DNA of 64,000 bases from Parapristionchus giblindavisi (GCA_943737045.1 CALSFV010000001.1:1-64000), one strand, 5' to 3'; positions 31,151 to 44,002 are shown, counted from the first letter of the stretch. Notes: generated by a model not told the origin, from the letters alone. A program made the numbers and translations.

Positions 31151-34055
31151 TTAAGCTGTTTGTCGTGTCATCTTTCGATCATTCCGTTCCATTCTGGCAG
31201 AATTTTTGTGAGTGACCGTAACTGAGATGGCTCTGGTATCCGCTGCTGATGACTCGTAGTTGCCAGTTACGAAACTGCAAAAAAAATTATGTCTGTATTC
31301 ATTTTTAGCTTGATCTTTGTCGGTCAAATCCCTCGTATTTTACGATTTGCGCATTATGATATGTAATAAATACACATAAAATATAGTCGCATTCGCTGCA
31401 AAACTTGGACAAGGACACTTGTGCTAACATTTGTCATTTGTAAGTCACATCATTCGATGTGCAGATATGAAAATTAACATGGAATAACATAAAGTGCTCA
31501 CTTTCGATAAGGTTTCACGAAGTATAGAGTGAAGTAGCAATTTAGTGAAGGCGGGACGGCTGCAGCCTGGAAATTTTTTCTTCAATATTTAGTTTGGCTG
31601 TGTTGTAAGATATTTGCAATGGTGCATATCACAAACTAGAGTTGGCTATTCGGGGGTTGCGGGCCCACAATGGCCCGCAAAATCATTATACCTCGTAGAG
31701 AGACTCGGCGAGTGATTGCTGGCGAATGGTTCGCAACATCATTTCAGTAATACTAATATGTGCGCGGGCAACATGAGACGGGTTTTAACGGGCGGCGGAG
31801 GCGATGAGAAAGGGGCGTGGCGTCAATGCCAACTCTAGTGCCCCCCCCCCTCTACCAAAGAAATAAATACATATTATTTAAATACCATGAACACGGCGCT
31901 TTCCACCAGCTCATTGTGAATTAGGTCCAGCCACATGGACATAAATGATGTTACTGCGATGATGTACACGCTGGGCAGCATCGCGTGATATGTTAGAGCC
32001 TTTAAATCAAATCAATCAATCAATCAATACCTACATATTACAGCTGGTGTAAAACAAATGCTTTATTCTTTTAAAACCGCTCGAACTTTGACTCCAGAGT
32101 GCCTTTAGAGCGTCGAATTTCAAAGCGTATATATAAATAAACACACAGATTTATATTCAATATTCGAATACAAATTAATATTAAGAACAAAAACTGACAT
32201 TTATCACGTTTTTGTGGGCCGTCCTTGTTTTCTCGCTCATATGAAAAGCTCGGTTGTTGAGCAGTTCGAGGGACTGAAATGATCAAAAGATTAAAGATCA
32301 ACGATCAAAGTGAATAGTTCAACCTTATGTCTCGTGTAAATGATAACCGCATAGGAAGGAGGCAATGAGCAGACAACGTACACACACGTGAACATAACTA
32401 GAGGGTCAAAAAAGCTGGTTGTTCCTGAAAATGTACGGTAGGGGTATAAGTCTAGTTGGGCAAGGCGAATTTAGTCTGGAAGGCCAAATCCCTTCTTTGG
32501 ACCTTCCTACGACATTCTTTAGCACCAGGGTTGAATTCCCGGAGAATTGATAGAAACTAGAGCACGCGGGAAATTATGTACAAAGATTGTAAAGTAACGG
32601 CAAATATATATTATGTCTTTGTTTTCTTATTTGTATTTTTGTGAACGACTTTGTGCTACTGATCGTTTTTTCCAACTTTTTTTAGTATCTTACGAGGCAA
32701 TTACCAGTTAACATGCTGCTGGACTCCAAGACAATCGGATAGTATTCCTTGGCAAAACGCCTGACGAAATCGTCGTCCGCTTGTTTTGTGATAAAACTCG
32801 TCTAAAAGTCAATTAACATTTGATTAAACTTAACTTAATTGTACATACATATTTTGCTTTTGCAGTAGTAACGTATTTGCACTGAAATATTGACCACTTT
32901 ATCTTAATCATCTTACCCCTTGAAATATGCAAGGAGCTGCTAAAACTAGAACAAAAAGCATCAGCTGTTTCTTCGAAGGAGTTGGGTGTGAAAGAATGTA
33001 ATACCTGAAATTATGTTACAATCTAATTGTTAGCAAAAATGAATTGTATTATGTACGCATGGGCAGTGACTATTTAGGACCAGGGCCGAAATCGGCCTGA
33101 ATCATTTTAAATTTATTATAATTTTTTAATTTTCAAACACAACTCAATATTAATTTTTCCCTCTTTCTCGCTTTCGAATTCAAGGAATTACACATAATTC
33201 GAGTTCATTAGGTCATGTATTCTAGATAGCGAACCATAAACTAAAATACAATCGCCATATTATGAAGTACAATAACTTATAATGAGCACGAATGTATACC
33301 TGTACGCGAAACTCGTCGTCATTACAAACAATGAAAATACGAGTAAGCTGAGATAATATGCGTAGGCGAAATAGCAAGCCTTTGGCGAGACGAACCGACA
33401 AGGACCCGCTGAGAGAAATAGCAAATGACCCGATACTGGGATTATCCTGAACATTTTTTTTTATTTTTAGTAATTGATTATAATTTTAAAAAAAATATTG
33501 CACAATTACAATAATGGACAAGGATTTAATGAAGTAACTATTACTAGTTCCACAAATTGCTATGTCAAAAAAAAACAATATGTAAAAATAATCAATAATC
33601 AATATGTAAAAAAATCAATAATCAATATGTAAAAAATACAAACCTTTGCATGAGGAATTATTTACAAGGTTTCATAGATTGATATGCCAAACAAATGACG
33701 ATTAGGGAGACATTTAGAATCAAAAAAGAAAAAAAAACCTTTGCATGAGGAAGAAATCGAAGATGTTCGTGAGGAGATCGGAGAACGAACAACAGAAGAT
33801 CAACATTGAGTAGGACTGACAATAAAATATTACTTTTATTTGATTTTATTATTCGCATTGCAATGCTCTCTCGTAGACAAAAAAAGCGAGAGCTCGGAGT
33901 GTCTGTTTGGCCTTTATGCGATTGTAGCAATAAATAAAACATACTCTTAGATAGGATGGCGTTCTTCTCGTCACAGCGAGCATCAGTGTGGAATTGCCTA
34001 AGGAGCCTATGACGAATAGTACGATGTGAAAGGCCAATAGAAGATACTCGAGCAT
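31151..34055 (-). CDS. Srd-class seven-transmembrane chemoreceptor, copy 3
   Basis: Ten exons in coding order: 34055-33945, 33815-33739, 33446-33300, 33004-32917, 32801-32705, 32424-32324, 32273-32199, 31999-31886, 31566-31502 and 31274-31151, giving 332 residues in one frame. Exon lengths equal those of copy 2 in the first nine exons. Landmarks: TM1 LFVIGSLGNSTLMLAV, SAGPCRFVSP, TSFAYR, loop SEKTRTAHKN, ALTYHAMLPS, and C-tail beginning TGNYESS. It is plainly the sister of copy 2, with few intron insertions. Expected to be a sensory receptor; ligand unknown. The exon 8 acceptor (tttaaag) is weak but identical in copy 2. Confidence 0.88.
31635..31839. mobile_element. GC-rich MITE in intron 8 of Srd copy 3
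   Basis: Termini ACTAGAGTTGGC and GCCAACTCTAGT bound about 205 bp containing 'gggggttgcgggcccacaatgg'. A damaged relative is at 9343-9462. The flank carries a C run followed by ordinary intron sequence. Confidence 0.6.
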
Positions 34056-34062
34056 TTCTGGA

Positions 34063-34210
<148 letters not shown>

Positions 34211-34849
34211 TTATAATAATTTATCGTTTCTTGGACAACAGAAAATAAAGATATTCGGTGAATAATATATATTGATTAAAAAGGAAGAACCACGAAAATA
34301 TTGTAATATCTAGATTTGATACTATTGCAAAAAAGATTACAATAGATGAATCAAGAGTATTCCATGTATTAGCCACTCTAGTACTATAAAAGGAAAGACA
34401 TATCCCGTTGTTCAGTGCACATGCAGTACCGCGGAAGACCACTGCTACCTTTAGCAATTATCACGGGAATATAAGCCTAAGCCAATTTTTTTTCAAAGAG
34501 TATCCACGCGATCCAAATCCGTCTGCTAGAGAATGCTGCCAGAGCGAAATACCGTATTCTAATATCAGCGGATTATTAATCCTAGTGGATACAGGTAAAA
34601 GGTAAAAATACATCCCGTCATTATAGGCACGCGAAGTCCTGCGGGAGATCATTGCTAGGCCAGTGACGATACCTAGTGGATATTCTACCTAGTGGATATT
34701 CTTGGAAAATCATGAAATGTCTGGAACGGAGTCGTGCTAATACGTATGCGCATAATTGCCGGTATACTATGTAGGTGGTCACAAATAGCTCACAAATCGC
34801 TCACAGATGCTCTCACAAATGGACGAGTGCAGCAAACGAATAGGACATT
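34211..34849. other. Gene-free stretch with SINE-like copy
   Basis: Contains a family D segment at 34586-34670 ('ggcacgcgaagtcctgcggga', 'cattgctaggccagtga'). No exon supported. Confidence 0.4.
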
Positions 34850-35580
34850 TATTGGGGTGTTCGGAAAGTCTTTGCACTTTAAAGTCTGCGTAGGCAAATG
34901 GTACTCCAAAATCCACTATCCATCGCATCCTTGTTCGGTCTTCTTCGCTCCAAAGCATCTCAAGTTATTTATCATGTCCTCTCCGCCCTACAGCTCAGAA
35001 ACCTTGTCGGCATCTCCATTTCAAATCTCGGCCGTTGTCGATCCAAGATGATTAGTGTGTGTCGTTCATCCTCGATATATAAAAGGAATGGCTGCCCTCT
35101 TGGAATGATGCTAAAAATGAATAGCAATAAAGAGTCGCTCTTATTCTTCTTTTGCTCTCTTGGTGTGGTATATTACGAACTGTTTCCTATTGACAGATTT
35201 TTTAAAGCCGGTCATTTCTGCAAACCATAGGAGGAGATGGAGGCCTAGATCCCTTGCAGCCAATTTGTCGTTTTTTTCGAACGGACAACGCGAGGCCACA
35301 TTACACTAACAAGACGCGATTGACTGAGATCCGCCGTATTCCCCCGACCTGTACCCCTGTGATCACCATGCCCTTCGATCTCTCGAAAACTAACGCTGAC
35401 TCAGCAGTACTGAGGAAAAACCTTGAGGAATTATACCGAAGTAAAAAAGGGAGATTGGCGTATGGATTCCTCCCTAATTATAAGAAGTTCTGACAGAGTG
35501 GTTTCATGCAGTCACCTACGAGATCGAGGAAAGTTATTGTTAAACGTGGGCATTATCTGCGAACAGACTTTCCGAAATAA
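34850..35580 (+). pseudogene. Decayed mariner transposon
   Basis: Outer ends contain TTCGGAAAGTCT facing TTCGGAAAGTCT in inverse (TGTTCGGAAAGTCTTTGC near 34858; GCGAACAGACTTTCCGAA near 35559). Between them plus-strand frames show mariner transposase pieces: GVVYYELFP near 35170 and TDNARPHYTNKTRL near 35280 (the second catalytic aspartate block), followed by a degraded tail. Several frame breaks and stops separate the pieces, so it is inactive. Confidence 0.75.
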
Positions 35581-37079
35581 TGTGTACATAAAGCCATAAA
35601 TGAATGCATTTTGAGAAAACAGTAACTAATATTTTACATGGAAATAATCTAATTCTTAGTTTCATTCACGGTTACTTTTTTGCTCTGTTCAAAAATTTCG
35701 AAAAAAATAGAAAATCATCGAAAAAACTCTCCTCGTTTTACTCACACTCTCGCCTCTTTTTTTTTAAGAGAAACCCTTACTCAATGGTGTTGACGATGTT
35801 CCCTAGAACTCCCCACTGAGATAAAGGTAAAGGTAAAGGTAACGGCAAGGGTAGAACTCGTTACCCAAGGACCAACAGTTATCCACGGTACCCAAGGTAT
35901 CCACGGAGAATAAAATAAAAATATGCTAAGAGTATGTATCAGAAAATGAAACTTATTGCCCTCATGAATGCACTTTTAGTGAAAAATAATCATTAGTTAT
36001 TGTGTACAAGCAACTATACTACATACTGATGAAAGTAGAAGGTATCAAACACTAAAAAAGACTGCTAGAAACGCAAGATCATTAAAAACCGTTACTTAGG
36101 GGATATTCTGCACAACAATAGTCTAGACACGTTCCCTAAAGAACATATAGACTTAAAAACAATACGGTGTAGTACGGTAATTTTTCCATGCGTGGGTTGG
36201 AAAGAATCAGAAAAGAAGCAGATGTTTTACAATGATCTGACAATGTTTCTTTCTCTACGAAACAGCAGAAAGGAAATAAAAAAAATAAATTAGGTCGGGC
36301 GTGGGTTGGTGGAGAACGTTCGCGGGTCTCCATCTTTAACGCTGGGCGTTCATAGGGTTAAACTATGGGCACCACAGGTAAGTGTTAGGATGGTGAAATA
36401 CGTCAAACCTCGTTGCAGGTAATCAAGTAACAAGTTGTCATTGGAATTTTTTAATCGAAACAGGAACTAAATCTGATAACAGTAAAGCTCTCACTCCATG
36501 TTCACACAATCAGGGAATCAGAGAATATCAGAATCACGAAAACAATTTTTTAAACAAGCAATTGGCAACGGCAACAATAATAAAAGAAAAAAAAGTTAAA
36601 CGAAAATGTGGGACGACCCTTCTAATTATGTAAGCCAGTGATAAGTGATACGTGAAAGTGACAGCAAAAATAGTATGGTGGTGTTAAATTCAAATTTCGT
36701 AGAGAACTAAAAATACATGGAGGGTTTGATCAGGGTTTGATCAATATTCATCTCTCCCTACGTCATAGAAATAATGAAAACAAATTTAGAGAAAAAAATT
36801 AATCGCATGTCCTGGTGACACGCTGACTTTATTTTACAATAAACAAATCGTGTTCACATCACATTTCTCAGAAGGTAATTAACAATTCTAAGATCACAGC
36901 GTGATATCGCGCGCACTCTACGTTTGAACTCAACTAGAAATATGTACCAGCAGGGGTTAAAAATTAAACGAGTTCCCGTTTATATTGGGAATTATTGTTG
37001 CAAAGAGCAGCTAGTCCGAGAATGATGCAGAGCACACGCGAAGTAATATGAATGCATTAGACGGTTCAATTTCTTCTAC
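35581..37079. other. Gene-free stretch
   Basis: AT-rich DNA with a short 'ggtaaa' tandem at 35825-35850 and no supported exon. Open frames here are short and have no similarity to other parts of the window. Confidence 0.4.
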
Positions 37080-37287
37080 CTCTGGTATTTTGCCACTTAA
37101 AGTCTACTTAAACTTTCCCACTTTAAGTAGACTTTAAGAAAACTTAAAGTGAGACGTAAGTCTACTTAAAGTGGTGTGGTATACTGTAATGCATTTCGTC
37201 AAATGTTCTTTCACTTAAAGTTTACTTAAAGTCTACTTAAAGTCTGTGACGTAGTTTAAGTAGACTTTAAGTGGCAAAATACCAGAG
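37080..37287. mobile_element. Family C MITE (CTCTGGTATTTTGCC ends), copy 1
   Basis: 208-bp palindrome whose arms are built of repeated 'acttaaagtctacttaaa' words. Ends CTCTGGTATTTTGCCACTTA and the inverse. Flanked by the 2-bp direct repeat AC. Copy 2 at 49547-49754 is the same length and nearly identical; copy 3 at 59855-60038 is shorter and more diverged. Confidence 0.85.
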
Positions 37288-37614
37288 ACTCTAAACTGCC
37301 TGTCGATCTGCGCGCACTCAAAAATTTGACTCTCACTGTGTTTTGTACCGTTGATCAGATTTTTTTCTTCAATTTCTTCATCAAAATAATAGTACAAAAC
37401 GTGACAGTGATTTATCCAAGCGGAAATTTAATAAGAATCTGGCGCAATACACATTGCGAACCGCCAATATGCTTATCAGAAACTCTTTGTTTTGCGAAAT
37501 GATGATAAATACAAAAATAATGAGTTCAAAACATCATATTACAGTAATCTTCTAGATATTTCCGTTCAGCATTCGTAAACACGTGGGTGAGTGCATATTT
37601 TCTAAATTCCAGGA

Positions 37615-37907
37615 TCATTCCATGACATAGGGGCAAATACTAGTGCACATTCTTGATGTCATATACCAAAGTGAAGGTTTACTAGTGACAATGAGAAGGA
37701 ACATTGGCTTCAAGCTCATTAGGACTGGTATGAATTCACGTGTTGACACCACTTCCTCCATTCGGTGAATGAAGCTTGCGGGAGATACTCTAGGAACTAC
37801 AACAGGTGTGGGCGTGATTGGATTGCTGATTGTGAAGGTGGAATAATCCGGTGCCACATTTGCCTTACGAACCTCCACCTTATCAACGGAGGCGTTCACG
37901 TAAATGC
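37615..37907 (-). CDS. Possible exon of unknown gene
   Basis: A minus-strand frame of about 97 codons after a good acceptor (attctacag) reads YVNASVDKVEVRKANVAP near its start and ends CPYVME before a stop at 37615. Codon use is plausible and there is no repeat in it. No family recognised and no partner exon found; the plus strand is open for 68 codons over part of the same stretch, so this may be chance. Confidence 0.25.
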
Positions 37908-39077
37908 TGTAGAATGTACAGTTAAAACGGGATTTTTTTTTCAAAATGGGCAAACGTACACGTGTGCCTAAATTCCATTCGACCGACACACTCTACAAGC
38001 ACGGCGATCTGATTGAGTAATTAGGAAACGTCGCCCATCGTATAACTCATGAACGACATCTTTTCTGAAGATGGTGCTTTGGCCATAGCTAGATATTCAA
38101 TAGATCTAGGGAATTGTAGCACCAATTATTGAAATTTAGCAGATTTCCCGAGATATGCGAAAAGGAAATTTGGCTAATAAGCCGATCAGATCGCTGTGAC
38201 AAGGCTTACGCGTCGGTATTTCGGAAATGTAACACCGCATAATGCCCGCTGACCAACATAACACGATAGATTCCATATTGTTCTACATTCTCTATATGAT
38301 CGGGATCAAAGAATAGATGTCCAGTGAAGATCGCACACCGCGTTCAAATTTGCTCTCATTATCAGTGCTGGTCCTCACATATCTAGGGTATTCATTTCTC
38401 TTCTCTCCCTTGTCTCTCGTTGTCTCAATGTCTACATAGCTATCGTCGAGTGTTGTCCCTTTTTTGTGTGTCTACAGGCAATTGGGCAAGTTCACCTTCG
38501 ATTCGTTCGGAAGAGTGCGAAGATCAGGATCAACTGATATGTTTAATGATCGTTAATGTTCCGTTCTGTGCGTAGTCCGCTCCGGCGCACTTTCGGCCAC
38601 AAACCTAGCTGGTGTTCGTTCATAATAGGAAATATTTTTTTACAATTACAGATGATATTTTTTTGTTCCATCGCAGATCGAAAACCTGGCAAACTCTATT
38701 TGTGGGGATTCATTTTTATTTCATGCAAAATCTAGTTTTTAAAACACTAGAGATAATTTTACTCCTCGCTCTCGCTTTATTATTTTTATCTACGGGAGAG
38801 CATTGCCAAAGTGGAGATTAAAAAAAAAAAAATCAGCACGAGGCGCGCCTTTAAACTAGAAGCTAGAAACCTTTAAGCTCATTGAGAGGTAATGACCATA
38901 GTCACGTACAAAACTATCGAAATGGAATTAAGATATTTACTCACTTTTCCAATTAGAGTAGAGGGTAGTAATTTATTGTTCTGTTGCAGTTGCACTTGAT
39001 ATTGTGTAGTCTTTGCGATAAAAGCATTTGTCAATTGCAACAATTAAACTTGAAGACCAAACATGGTAGTAAACAAG

Positions 39078-39225
39078 CTTTTTCTCCGCTGCCTCTCTCT
39101 AACCCGGCTGACCTTCGCCGCGCGTTATATGATATATAAAAGAGATCAGGCATAGTTTCTGAACCATGCAAAACAAAAAAGTCTCTTCTACAAATAAAAC
39201 AAGTGATTTTTATACGCTCAATAAT
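39078..39225. repeat. Inverted copy of the repeat at 11195-11400
   Basis: Same blocks in reverse order: 'ctaacccggctgacc', 'tatatgatatataaaag', 'ggcatagtttctgaaccatg', 'tttttatacgctcaataatg'. Confidence 0.5.
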
Positions 39226-39772
39226 GTCTTTATCCCATTTTGTGCAGAGACAAACTATCTATAAAGTATTATCAACGCAACATTAATTATAAGTGAAGTT
39301 TAAAAAAGAAAGGTACATCACGTTATTCAAGGCACACGAAGTCCTGCGGGAAATCGGTGCGAAGCCAGTGATAATTCAGTGATTGTGATAACATTATAGT
39401 AATACGGCTAATTTCTTTGGAAACAATGTCTGTGTTATGGAATGTGTGGGGAATGTGTGTCTCATATGTAACAACAAATATATCTCGAAGTGCTTGGGTA
39501 AATGGGGTTATGTAGGCGGCACTTAAATCCAAACGGTTATATAATAATCTTTATCACATCTGCACATTGGTGCGGTGGGTCATGACAGGGGGTCCTTCAT
39601 AGACAACAACAAACAACGACAAACGGTTATATCTGGAGTACAAATGAACTGAAAACAAACTACATACACGTCACTTTAGAAGGCATTTTTCAACAGGATG
39701 TTCATTTCAAACACTGTTTCCGTCAACTTCGTCTTTCGTTTTTCGCAATGAAGAGAACACTCTTATTGTTAG

Positions 39773-39892
39773 CCCACCCCGAGCTAATATGAAACTCACC
39801 GCTTTGGTAACATCTCTCGTAGACAAAGAAAACGAGAGCATTGCTAGAGCGGTGAGAAAAATTATCTCAGGGCGAGTCTTTAACTGATCCCT
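39773..39892. mobile_element. Family A palindromic MITE
   Basis: 'caccccgagctaatatgaaactcaccgctttgg' at left is inverted at right ('agagcggtgagaaaaattatctcagggcg'), with the central 'ctctcgtagacaaagaaaacgagag' hairpin. Confidence 0.65.
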
Positions 39893-40160
39893 ATGATACC
39901 AGAAAAAGACACTTGGATATTGAGACATTGCCAAAAGAAGTGATTGTTTGCGCAGATAAGGTGATAGTGGACAGAGCAGGGTGTCATAGCCTATATCTCG
40001 AGAGCGGGGATAATATTTAGCTAGAATTGCCACTCTATCACTTCCCTCTCTACGATCGATTGTGTGAGATTCGGTTAGTGGAGGTTCTTTGTTCTATAAT
40101 CTGCTTCAGATACGTTTTTTGTGTTGTTTTGTATTACATATTTTTAAACATCCAAGTTCA

Positions 40161-40226
40161 GATGCTCCTCCGATCCCTATTGCTTCTTCCTCTCGTCCGA
40201 TGCGTGCAATCATGTGCTATAAATGG
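40161..40226 (+). CDS. Candidate signal-peptide exon
   Basis: ATG opens 22 codons that read as a textbook signal peptide (MLLRSLLLLPLVRCVQSCA) up to a GT at 40227. The ATG is immediately preceded by an acceptor-like 'aagttcag', as seen where nematode mRNAs are trans-spliced. It could be the first exon of the C6-domain gene at 41387-42883, but its phase 1 donor does not fit the 41387 acceptor directly, so an extra exon or another gene is needed. Confidence 0.35.
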
Positions 40227-40245
40227 TTTAAAATTTTCATGCTTA

Positions 40246-40366
40246 AAGCTACACCCCAAGCTAATTTGAAACTCTCCGCTCTGGCCACACTCTCTCGCTT
40301 TCTTTGTGTATGTGAGAGCATTGCCAATGCGTTGATTAAAATTAGCCTGGGGTATGCCTTTAATTT
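40246..40366. mobile_element. Family A palindromic MITE
   Basis: Reads 'ctacaccccaagctaatttg aaactctccgctctggcc' at left and 'aaaattagcctggggtatgcc' at right, around the 'ctctcgctttctttg' core. One of the cleanest copies. Confidence 0.7.
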
Positions 40367-40681
40367 TTGCATTATGTTATTTTCTTATAAATAAATCTCT
40401 TTTATATATCTTTCCCTTTCTTATTTCCTTCCATCTCGCCTGTCCGCCCCCCATGCGAGTAGTTCACAGATATATACTTGTTCTTATATCCTTTCTGTTA
40501 GGTCCCACCATCACCCCCTTCTGTAGTCGTCGATATCTCTCATAGTTGATCTTTGGTCCTGGTCATTCTCACTGAAGATGCTGTTAACTCCGCAAGTTCT
40601 CATGGTCCACAACTGAGTCCACCACCACACACTCCTCGCTCACTCGCACTGTTACCCTCTGTCTTCGTCCAAGAGAGGGAC

Positions 40682-40836
40682 CACTGTATCCTATGAGAGA
40701 TCCCCCTTTCCACCCTGAGATATCAAACCCTGACCCCCCATTATATCACATTTAAATTTCATGAATTTTCACTAGTCACTTTTATGTGTTTCGTTTCGTG
40801 CATACGCACGTTGATAAAATATATATAAAAGATTTT
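40682..40836. repeat. Inverted copy of the repeat at 27085-27240
   Basis: Carries the inverse of the 27-kb repeat, including 'gagatatcaaaccctgaccc' and 'cgtttcgtgcatacgcacg'. Confidence 0.6.
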
Positions 40837-41386
40837 AAAAGATTTACTAGAATAAATGCATGCATAAAATTCTATAAATGTATTCTTTTAATTTTTTTTG
40901 CATATTCAGCGAAACTCTCGCCGATTCTTTGACTGCGAGAGAATATACACTAGTGCGGATAGCAAAATTAGCAGATATTGATTACAGATCCTTCTTCGTA
41001 CGTTTCCCGTGCCTCGTCATATTCGATATGTTCAATCGTATGCTGCTACTGCTACATCGTCTTCCCGTTCGTATATTTACATTTGTCTAAAAATTATGAC
41101 TGATTAATTTTGATTTTTGATTGAAAGATTCCTTTCTATGGGCACCCTTTGTACATTCACAGAAAAGCCATGCATTTTGTAATGCTCCTACAGGGAATAA
41201 TTCTTTTTAAGTAGTGTAAATTTCCCGAAAATTACCATAAAAAGTAAATGTATAATACTAAAACATTGTTTATTTTGTGAGTGCATGATGATTTCAATCA
41301 AACATTGTTTATGGCGTTTACAAAAATTATAAATATTGATTTATTGATTGATTAATCGATGATCGAGTTGCCATAACTAAAAGTAG

Positions 41387-42883
41387 ATCAACGGCAGCGG
41401 CAACAGCAAGGGCACCAACTTCAACTCCAACACCAATCCGACCTTCAATAACTACAACTATCGTCCAACGAAAGCGACAGCTACGACTCTGGACCAGCAG
41501 AGGGCGCAGCTGCTCCGACGGGCTCCCCCACTACCACTTCTACTGTTTAATGGTGGCGTGAACTGCAACAACAACCAGTTCAGCAAGCCCCAGAATTTCA
41601 ACAACTACCCCAACATCCCAGCTCCAGTCCTTCATTTTACAACTGTTCCAACGACTATCAGAACAAGGACAACTACTAAGGCTCCAACTACGACTAAACC
41701 CACAACGCCGAAGGTAACGACGAAGGGGACAACGATTACGGATACGGAAGCTCCGAATCATGGTCAGATTAAGTTGTTGTAAATATTCTTATCAATTTTT
41801 GCAATTATTTTCAAGGCTCAGATTTCTTAATATGCAACAGTTCGATTTGTATTCATGGCCAAATTCATTATAAACATTTGAGATGAAATGAAGATTAAAA
41901 AAAATGTTTTTTCTCCATTAGCTAGCAATATTCAATCGATTAATCGAATTGATTAAGATTGCCAAAAATGTGCGAAAAATCTGATCAAGATCACAACAAA
42001 TGGAGTTGGAGCTCATCCATTCAAGAGTGATACCATAACGGTCGATCCCACCACAACGGACTGTGGGACGAGAACGTTCGTCTGCGACGGCAACCTGGCC
42101 AATATTGAGGTGCACACTTTTCAATACGTAAAAAAGCAGATGTTTAACGGCACACTTCGGGCTATTTTTACTTGGCGATACTCTCTCGTAGACAAAGGAA
42201 GCGAGAGAGTGTGGTCAGATCAGAGAGCTTCTGAGGAATGTTTTGCGTGTCATCGACAAATATTTACCCAAATACGAGTCAGTCTTATCTTCATTTTGAA
42301 GGCGTAGCCGACAGCTCAATGAGAGATCTCAAAATTAATGCACGTTCGCTGGTCTGAGCAGCATTTTCTCTGGTCTTTTCTTTTCTTTTCCGAACTTTTC
42401 AACAGAACATTGTGTTTTTGCAGGTCAACGCTGGTGAGGGAGTGATACAAGACGGAGATGATGGAAATGTTGACAATGAGGCCATGATAACCGTATGATC
42501 TTTTATCACATTGAAAGTACATCGTAAGCTAATTTGAAACCACACGATCTGGTAATAGTCTCTCGCTGACAAAGAAAGCGAGAGAGAGTGTGGTCAGAGC
42601 GGAGAGTTTAAAATTAGCTTGTGATGTATAACAGTGACATTTTTTCGTCATTTGCAATGAAGTATTCCGATAACCTTTGTTTCACCAATACTTTCCAAAT
42701 TGATAGCAGCGATAGTTTGACCAGATCAGAGCGTTGTAAATTAGACTGCTTGATTAATAAGTTTCATAATAATATAATTATAGATAATAATAAATGATTT
42801 TCAAGGTGGAGTGCAACGCGGACGGAACCGCCTGGGAGTTCCTCGGAGTGGCGATATTTCAAGTTGAATGCGGATCTTTTTAG
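41387..42883 (+). CDS. Secreted Thr-rich protein with C6 domain (5' end unresolved)
   Basis: Four exons, 41387-41762, 41958-42109, 42424-42492 and 42806-42883, join in frame to 224 residues. The first exon encodes an Asn-rich then Thr/Pro-rich stretch (TTTKAPTTTKPTTPKVTTKG), likely O-glycosylated. The next exons encode a nematode C6 domain: DCQKCAKNLIKITT, then TVDPTTTDCGTRTFVCDGN, the acidic EGVIQDGDDGNV segment, and VECNADGTAWEF. Six-cysteine C6 domains with Thr-rich linkers are typical of secreted or surface nematode proteins of unknown function. The acceptor at 41386 (aaaagtag) is weak, so the true upstream exon(s), perhaps the signal peptide at 40161, are not fixed. The last exon is duplicated as a fossil at 57891-57975. 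Confidence 0.75.
42525..42622. mobile_element. Family A palindromic MITE in C6 gene intron 3
   Basis: Nearly perfect inverted repeat: 'catcgtaagctaatttgaaac' at left, 'gtttaaaattagcttgtgatg' at right, with 'ctctcgctgacaaagaaagcgagag' at the centre. Another family A piece lies at 42146-42240 in intron 2. Confidence 0.75.
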
Positions 42884-44002
42884 ACGTATTAAAAATTATT
42901 AGAGTGTACAAATATAAGTTATACATGAATATCAATAAAAAACATGATAATTTATAATTCATATTTTGTCAATGATAATTAATTTCATCGCCCGCAGTGA
43001 TAAATATTATGATATTTTCATCTCGAAGTGCTAATAGGACAAACTAATTATAGTATTCTTTATGTCTTGACATAATAATATTAATAATAGTAATAGGTTC
43101 ACTGAAGCGACTAATTTTTGTTCTATCCAATTTGTCATCATGATTAGTTTATTATTTCTTTTTTTCTTCTGATTGCGTGGGAACGAACTTATAGATTGCC
43201 TGCACTTTATAAACCGTTAAAAAACAACACAAGTGGGAGATTTTACAGGAAATTCTCCTTAATTTACCATACTTCAAAAAATTAATCGGTTATATTTTCT
43301 TGGTCGTTTTTTTCCAAATACTTTTAACTTTGCGCTACATGAGATTCTGGTCTATGTTGTTTTTGAATGCTGCGTATTACATTCTTCTACTTGTCTTCTC
43401 TCGCTTTCACGGTATCAATAATAATTTTCATGTAAAAAAATCATTTCATTATGGAAGGTTGTTCTGATAAGTCATAATGAAAATGTGTTAAACGAACAAA
43501 TATTTTAAAGCAGAATTTTCGGTCGGTGCCTTCCAATTGTTTGTAATGGGACAAGGGCTAGAGCAATGTCCCGGATAGGCAGAGGTCGTGGGTTCTACTT
43601 TCTCCTTGTGCCAATCATTTGTCAACCTGTCTCAAATCTGTTTTAAGGAGCTGGCCCAACCATGACTAGGGTATTGCTCAGAATCAATTAAATCTGTACA
43701 ATATTCAGTGCTCAAACAATGTATATAATTAATTTATTCATGTTATACAAAAATAAGGAAATTAAAGTGAAAAAAGTAACAAATAATAGTACCCTTTTTT
43801 TATTTGGGCAGTTGAATGAAAATTGATTAAAAATCGTGAAAAGCAAATGCAAATAAACGAAAGCGTCGTTTGGGTTTACAAAAATCTGATAGTATTCTCT
43901 CCATTTTTAGTAGCTTTTATTAATGTCACATAAATGATTGATCAATTTATTAATCGATTTATTGATTGATACATTGATTCTATCGATTGATTGATGGCTC
44001 GA
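42884..44002. other. Gap between convergent C6 and Str genes
   Basis: AT-rich 3' flanks. Much of it is recognisable again at 57976-58814 ('gataaat.ttatgatatt', 'gcgactaatttttgttct', 'atttgtcatcatgatta'), proving the tandem duplication. A weak tRNA-like B box (gtcgtgggttctac) lies near 43590. Confidence 0.55.

Larger units (their letters stand above)
37990..40160. other. Repeat-bearing stretch without supported gene
   Basis: Contains part of a family A copy at 38755-38830, a dispersed repeat at 39078-39225, a family D copy at 39308-39375 and a family A copy at 39773-39892. No coding exon supported. Confidence 0.4.

Noticed and set aside
41540..41761. Minus-strand frame over the C6 gene Thr-rich exon
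   Set aside because: The plus strand has the Thr/Pro-rich frame that splices to the C6 domain; the Ser/Arg/Cys-rich antisense reading is a complement artefact.
41558..41782. Thr-rich 74-codon frame as a complete gene ending at 41782
   Set aside because: A GT donor at 41763 joins in phase to the C6-domain exon at 41958, giving a much better protein than the short read-through.
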